From Mesorhizobium sp. (lineage in GTDB: Bacteria; Pseudomonadota; Alphaproteobacteria; Rhizobiales; Rhizobiaceae): 8,962 nt of DNA. Location: positions 1-8,962 of the forward strand of contig JAUYMV010000112.1 in assembly GCA_030698645.1 (NCBI GenBank), read 5' to 3'. Positions 6,054 to 8,962 of this stretch are shown here, piece after piece. The translations under genes were made by a program, and so were the position numbers. The notes below the pieces were generated by a model. That model worked only from the letters and a program-made list of their open reading frames with translations. It was not told the origin of the DNA and did not search any database. The stretch's first letter is position 1; each line of letters starts with the position of its first letter.

Positions 6054-7007
6054 ATGCCTGAACAGCCTCATCCCGCACCCAGACTGCTCGGAATCGGCGG
6101 CGCGCATATCGATCGCCGTGGCCAGGTCGCCGGCATCTACGTGCCGGGCGCCTCGAACCCTGGAACCATGCGCGAGGACATTGGCGGCGTCGTCTTCAAT
6201 GCGCTGCGCGTCGCCCGCAAGCGGGGCGCGGGCGCGACCCTGATGTCGCTGCGCGGCGGCGATGCCGGCGGCGCGCAGGTCGCCGAGGCGATCCGGCAGG
6301 CCGGCATCGAGGACCTTTCCGCCGTGTTTCTCGACCGCGCGACGTCGAGCTACACCGCGCTCATCGACCGCGACGGCGATCTCATCGCCGGCTTCGCCGA
6401 CATGGGCCTCTACGATTTGTTTCCGCGCCAGTTGCAGCGCGCCGCCTGCCGGCAGGCGATCGGCTCGGCCGACGCCATCCTGTGCGACGCCAATCTGCCC
6501 GAGCAGGCGCTCGAGATGACGGTCTATTTCGCCGCGTCGAAACCGGTCCATGCGATCGGCATTTCGCCGGCTAAGATCGTCCGGCTGGTCGGGCTACTCG
6601 ACCGCCTCGCCTGTCTGTTCATGAACCGGAAGGAAGCCGCCGCGCTGACCGGGGCCAGCATCGATGCGGAGACGCCGGCCCTGGTCGAACTGCTGCGCGG
6701 CAGGGGCCTGTCGCGCGGCGTCATCACGGCGGGCGGCGGTCCGGTCGCGCTGTTCGAGCCCGGCCTTCTGCTCTCGATCGCGCCCCCTGCCCCACGCATG
6801 ATCGTCGATGTCACCGGCGCCGGCGACGCGCTTGCCGGCGCGACGGTCGCCGGGCTCATGCTGGGAAAGCCGTTCGCCGACGCGGTGCGCGAAGGCCTGG
6901 CGGCGGCCATGCTGGCGCTCGAGGCGCGCGCCGCGGTTCCCGAGCTTGGCGCTGGCGCCTTCGCGGCGGCGCTGGCCCTTGTGCCCGCCCCCGCCGAGAT
7001 GGCATGA
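6054..7007 (+). CDS. PfkB-family sugar kinase, probable pseudouridine kinase
   Basis: A 317-residue ribokinase/PfkB-family kinase. The C-terminal PfkB signature is DVTGAGDALAG (252-262), with Asp258 as the expected catalytic base and the GAG as anion hole. The N-terminal substrate region has SNPGTMREDIGGVVFNA (34-50), matching the SNPG...R...GGV..N pattern of pseudouridine kinases rather than fructokinases. Its role would be ATP-dependent 5'-phosphorylation of pseudouridine released from RNA turnover. The neighbour psuG, 19 bp downstream on the same strand, uses exactly that product, which is the strongest support for the substrate. The ATG at 6054 starts the conserved LLGIGGAHID strand after about 10 residues. 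The ribosome binding site is unusually poor: AGGA (6036-6039) is 14 nt away, and the nearest bases are a pyrimidine run TTTCCTCCC (6041-6049). Length is normal for the family. Other nucleoside kinases are possible but less likely. Confidence 0.88.
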   Translation: MPEQPHPAPRLLGIGGAHIDRRGQVAGIYVPGASNPGTMREDIGGVVFNALRVARKRGAGATLMSLRGGDAGGAQVAEAIRQAGIEDLSAVFLDRATSSYTALIDRDGDLIAGFADMGLYDLFPRQLQRAACRQAIGSADAILCDANLPEQALEMTVYFAASKPVHAIGISPAKIVRLVGLLDRLACLFMNRKEAAALTGASIDAETPALVELLRGRGLSRGVITAGGGPVALFEPGLLLSIAPPAPRMIVDVTGAGDALAGATVAGLMLGKPFADAVREGLAAAMLALEARAAVPELGAGAFAAALALVPAPAEMA

Positions 7008-7015
7008 CGCAGGCC

Positions 7016-7019
7016 GGAG
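7016..7019 (+). promoter_or_regulatory. Ribosome binding site of psuG
   Basis: GGAG lies 7 nt before the ATG at 7027, inside the 19-bp gap after the kinase stop. It fixes the start at 7027 rather than at upstream in-frame codons that lie within the kinase gene. Confidence 0.65.
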
Positions 7020-7026
7020 ACCCGAC

Positions 7027-7946
<920 letters not shown>

Positions 7947-7950
<4 letters not shown>

Positions 7951-8603
7951 CTGATCGGCACGAGCTGGATTTCGACGCGGCGGTTCTGCGCGCGGCCGGC
8001 TTCCGTACCGTTCGACGCGATCGGCTGCGTCTCGCCGAAGCCGAGCACCGAGAAGCGCCGGGTGTCGATGCCCTGCGCGCCCAGATAGTTCGCCACCGAA
8101 AGCGCGCGGCGCTCCGACAGGCGGAAGTTCGAATTGTCGTCGCCGACGGAGTCGGTATGGCCGTTCACGTCGACCAGCGTCCGGTTGTATTTTGCCAGCA
8201 CGCGGCTGACCGCGTTCAGCGTCGGGTAGAAGCCGGGGTTGATCTGGTCCTGGCCGGTCGGGAAGGTGATGTTCGACGGCATGATCAGCGAGATCTGGTT
8301 GCCGTTGCGCACGATGCCGACGCCGGTGCCCTGCAGCTGGCCGCGCAGTTCCGCTTCCTGCTGGTCCATGTAGGAGCCGATGGCGCCGCCGGCGAGCGCG
8401 CCGACGCCGGCGCCGATCAGCACCGCGTTGCGCTGGGCGCGCGGCGATCCGCCGACAGCGAGGCCCGCGAGCGCGCCGACGCCCGCGCCGAGCAGCGCGC
8501 CGCCGGCCGTGTTCGACAGCTTCGGCTGGCCCGTATAGGGATCGGTCGTGCAGGCGCCTGCCATGAAGGTGACGGCCAGCGCCGCGATCAGCTTGGTTCT
8601 CAT
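7947..8603 (-). CDS. OmpA-family peptidoglycan-associated lipoprotein with glycine-zipper domain
   Basis: A 218-residue predicted outer-membrane lipoprotein. The N-terminus MRTKLIAALAVTFMAGAC is a lipoprotein signal peptide, with Cys18 as the expected lipidated residue. The lipobox AGAC is slightly atypical (Ala rather than Leu at -3). Next come two glycine-zipper repeats (about 33-52 and 62-77, each containing GAGVGALAG) that could form a membrane-inserted hairpin, and then an OmpA C-terminal domain (about 105-215). Peptidoglycan-binding landmarks are NGHTDSVG (147-154), LSERRA (162-167), GFGETQP (188-194) and NRRVEI (207-212). It probably tethers the outer membrane to peptidoglycan, like YiaD-type proteins, and would be a client of the Lol pathway encoded nearby. 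The ATG at 8603 was chosen for the signal peptide and a GGAGAGGGA ribosome binding site 7 nt upstream; an in-frame extension to 8729 has no such features. Its stop overlaps the psuG stop. Confidence 0.93.
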
Positions 8604-8768
8604 CGGATATTCCCTCTCCACGAAATTCTTGCGGACACGTCGGTCCGGTTGTCCCGCCAACAGCCTATGTAGCATGGAATGCGGCAAAAGATTGAGCGGG
8701 AAAATGCGGCCGCGCGAAACCCCGGCCAAGCGTATCGCGCGCCGATCGTTCGCCGCCCGTGGACGCGC

Positions 8769-8962
8769 TCACCCCGCCTCGCGCGGTGCGACGACCGGCT
8801 TGGCGTCGCGCGCGGCGAAGTAGACCAGCAGGGCTGCGCCGAGTGTTGCCGCGTAGAAGAAGAAAAGCGCCTGATAGGCCGCCGCCGGATCGCCCGGAAC
8901 GGTCGCCGCCGTCACCACGCCGCCGGTCAGGAACTGCAAGATCCCGACGCCGCCGAACGAGA
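8769..8962 (-). CDS. C-terminal end of a multi-span membrane transporter, probably MFS (5' end outside window)
   Basis: On the minus strand the frame is open from the window edge to a TGA at 8771-8769, giving 63 residues. It starts SFGGVGILQFLTGG, continues with a short polar loop ATVPGDPAAAYQ, then has a clear membrane helix ALFFFYAATLGAALLVYFA and ends in a charged tail ARDAKPVVAPREAG. Two partial or complete helices with a short loop and a cytoplasmic tail are what the last two helices of a major facilitator superfamily transporter look like. Without the rest of the protein the family is likely but not proven, and the substrate is unknown. It is upstream of the lipoprotein gene on the same strand, 165 bp apart. 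Confidence 0.7.
   Translation of the reverse strand, partial: SFGGVGILQFLTGGVVTAATVPGDPAAAYQALFFFYAATLGAALLVYFAARDAKPVVAPREAG

Noticed and set aside
8604..8729. 42-residue N-terminal extension of the OmpA-family lipoprotein
   Set aside because: It would bury the lipoprotein signal peptide. The internal ATG at 8603 has a strong GGAGAGGGA ribosome binding site and begins a proper signal sequence.

Overview
The window is a GC-rich stretch of an alphaproteobacterial chromosome. It is most likely from Hyphomicrobiales/Rhizobiales, in the neighbourhood of Mesorhizobium or other Phyllobacteriaceae. This rests on the 442-residue ProS, the proS-lolE-lolD operon, the codon bias, and a LexA-type operator of the alphaproteobacterial GTTC-N7-GTTC form. 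No tRNA, rRNA, CRISPR, insertion sequence or phage gene is visible.

Layout, left to right: (1) the 3' part of a gamma-glutamyltranspeptidase gene on + (1-672). (2) A convergent gene on - (696-1949) for a membrane zinc metallopeptidase of the M50/site-2 type, carrying an SRPBCC/START-like domain before its HELGH motif. (3) A compact, previously unlabelled unit on - (about 2181-2007). It has a sigma70-like promoter containing three GTTC blocks at exact 11-bp spacing (two overlapping LexA boxes), a good ribosome binding site, a 28-codon ORF for a single-span membrane peptide, and a strong hairpin 4 nt after the stop. (4) The operon proS-lolE-lolD on - (5547-2253), with ATGA overlaps at both junctions. 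(5) A 506-bp intergenic region (5548-6053). On + it holds a near-perfect intrinsic terminator ending in nine T, with structured sequence before it; this is either a small RNA of about 150 nt or an attenuated leader of the next operon. (6) pfkB-type pseudouridine kinase and psuG pseudouridine-5'-phosphate glycosidase on + (6054-7950), forming a pseudouridine salvage operon. (7) An OmpA-family glycine-zipper lipoprotein on - (7947-8603), whose stop codon overlaps the psuG stop within one CTAG. (8) The C-terminal end of a multi-span membrane protein on -, probably an MFS transporter (8769-8962).

Most of the window is housekeeping: prolyl-tRNA charging, lipoprotein export to the outer membrane (LolD/LolE, with an OmpA-like lipoprotein as a possible client), glutathione turnover and pseudouridine breakdown. 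The standout is the SOS-type microprotein at 2035-2121. Its size, single membrane span and predicted LexA control resemble the SOS-induced small membrane peptides SidA (Caulobacter division inhibitor) and TisB (E. coli toxin), although I see no sequence relationship to either. Function is inference. The promoter, operator, RBS, ORF and terminator are read directly from the sequence.
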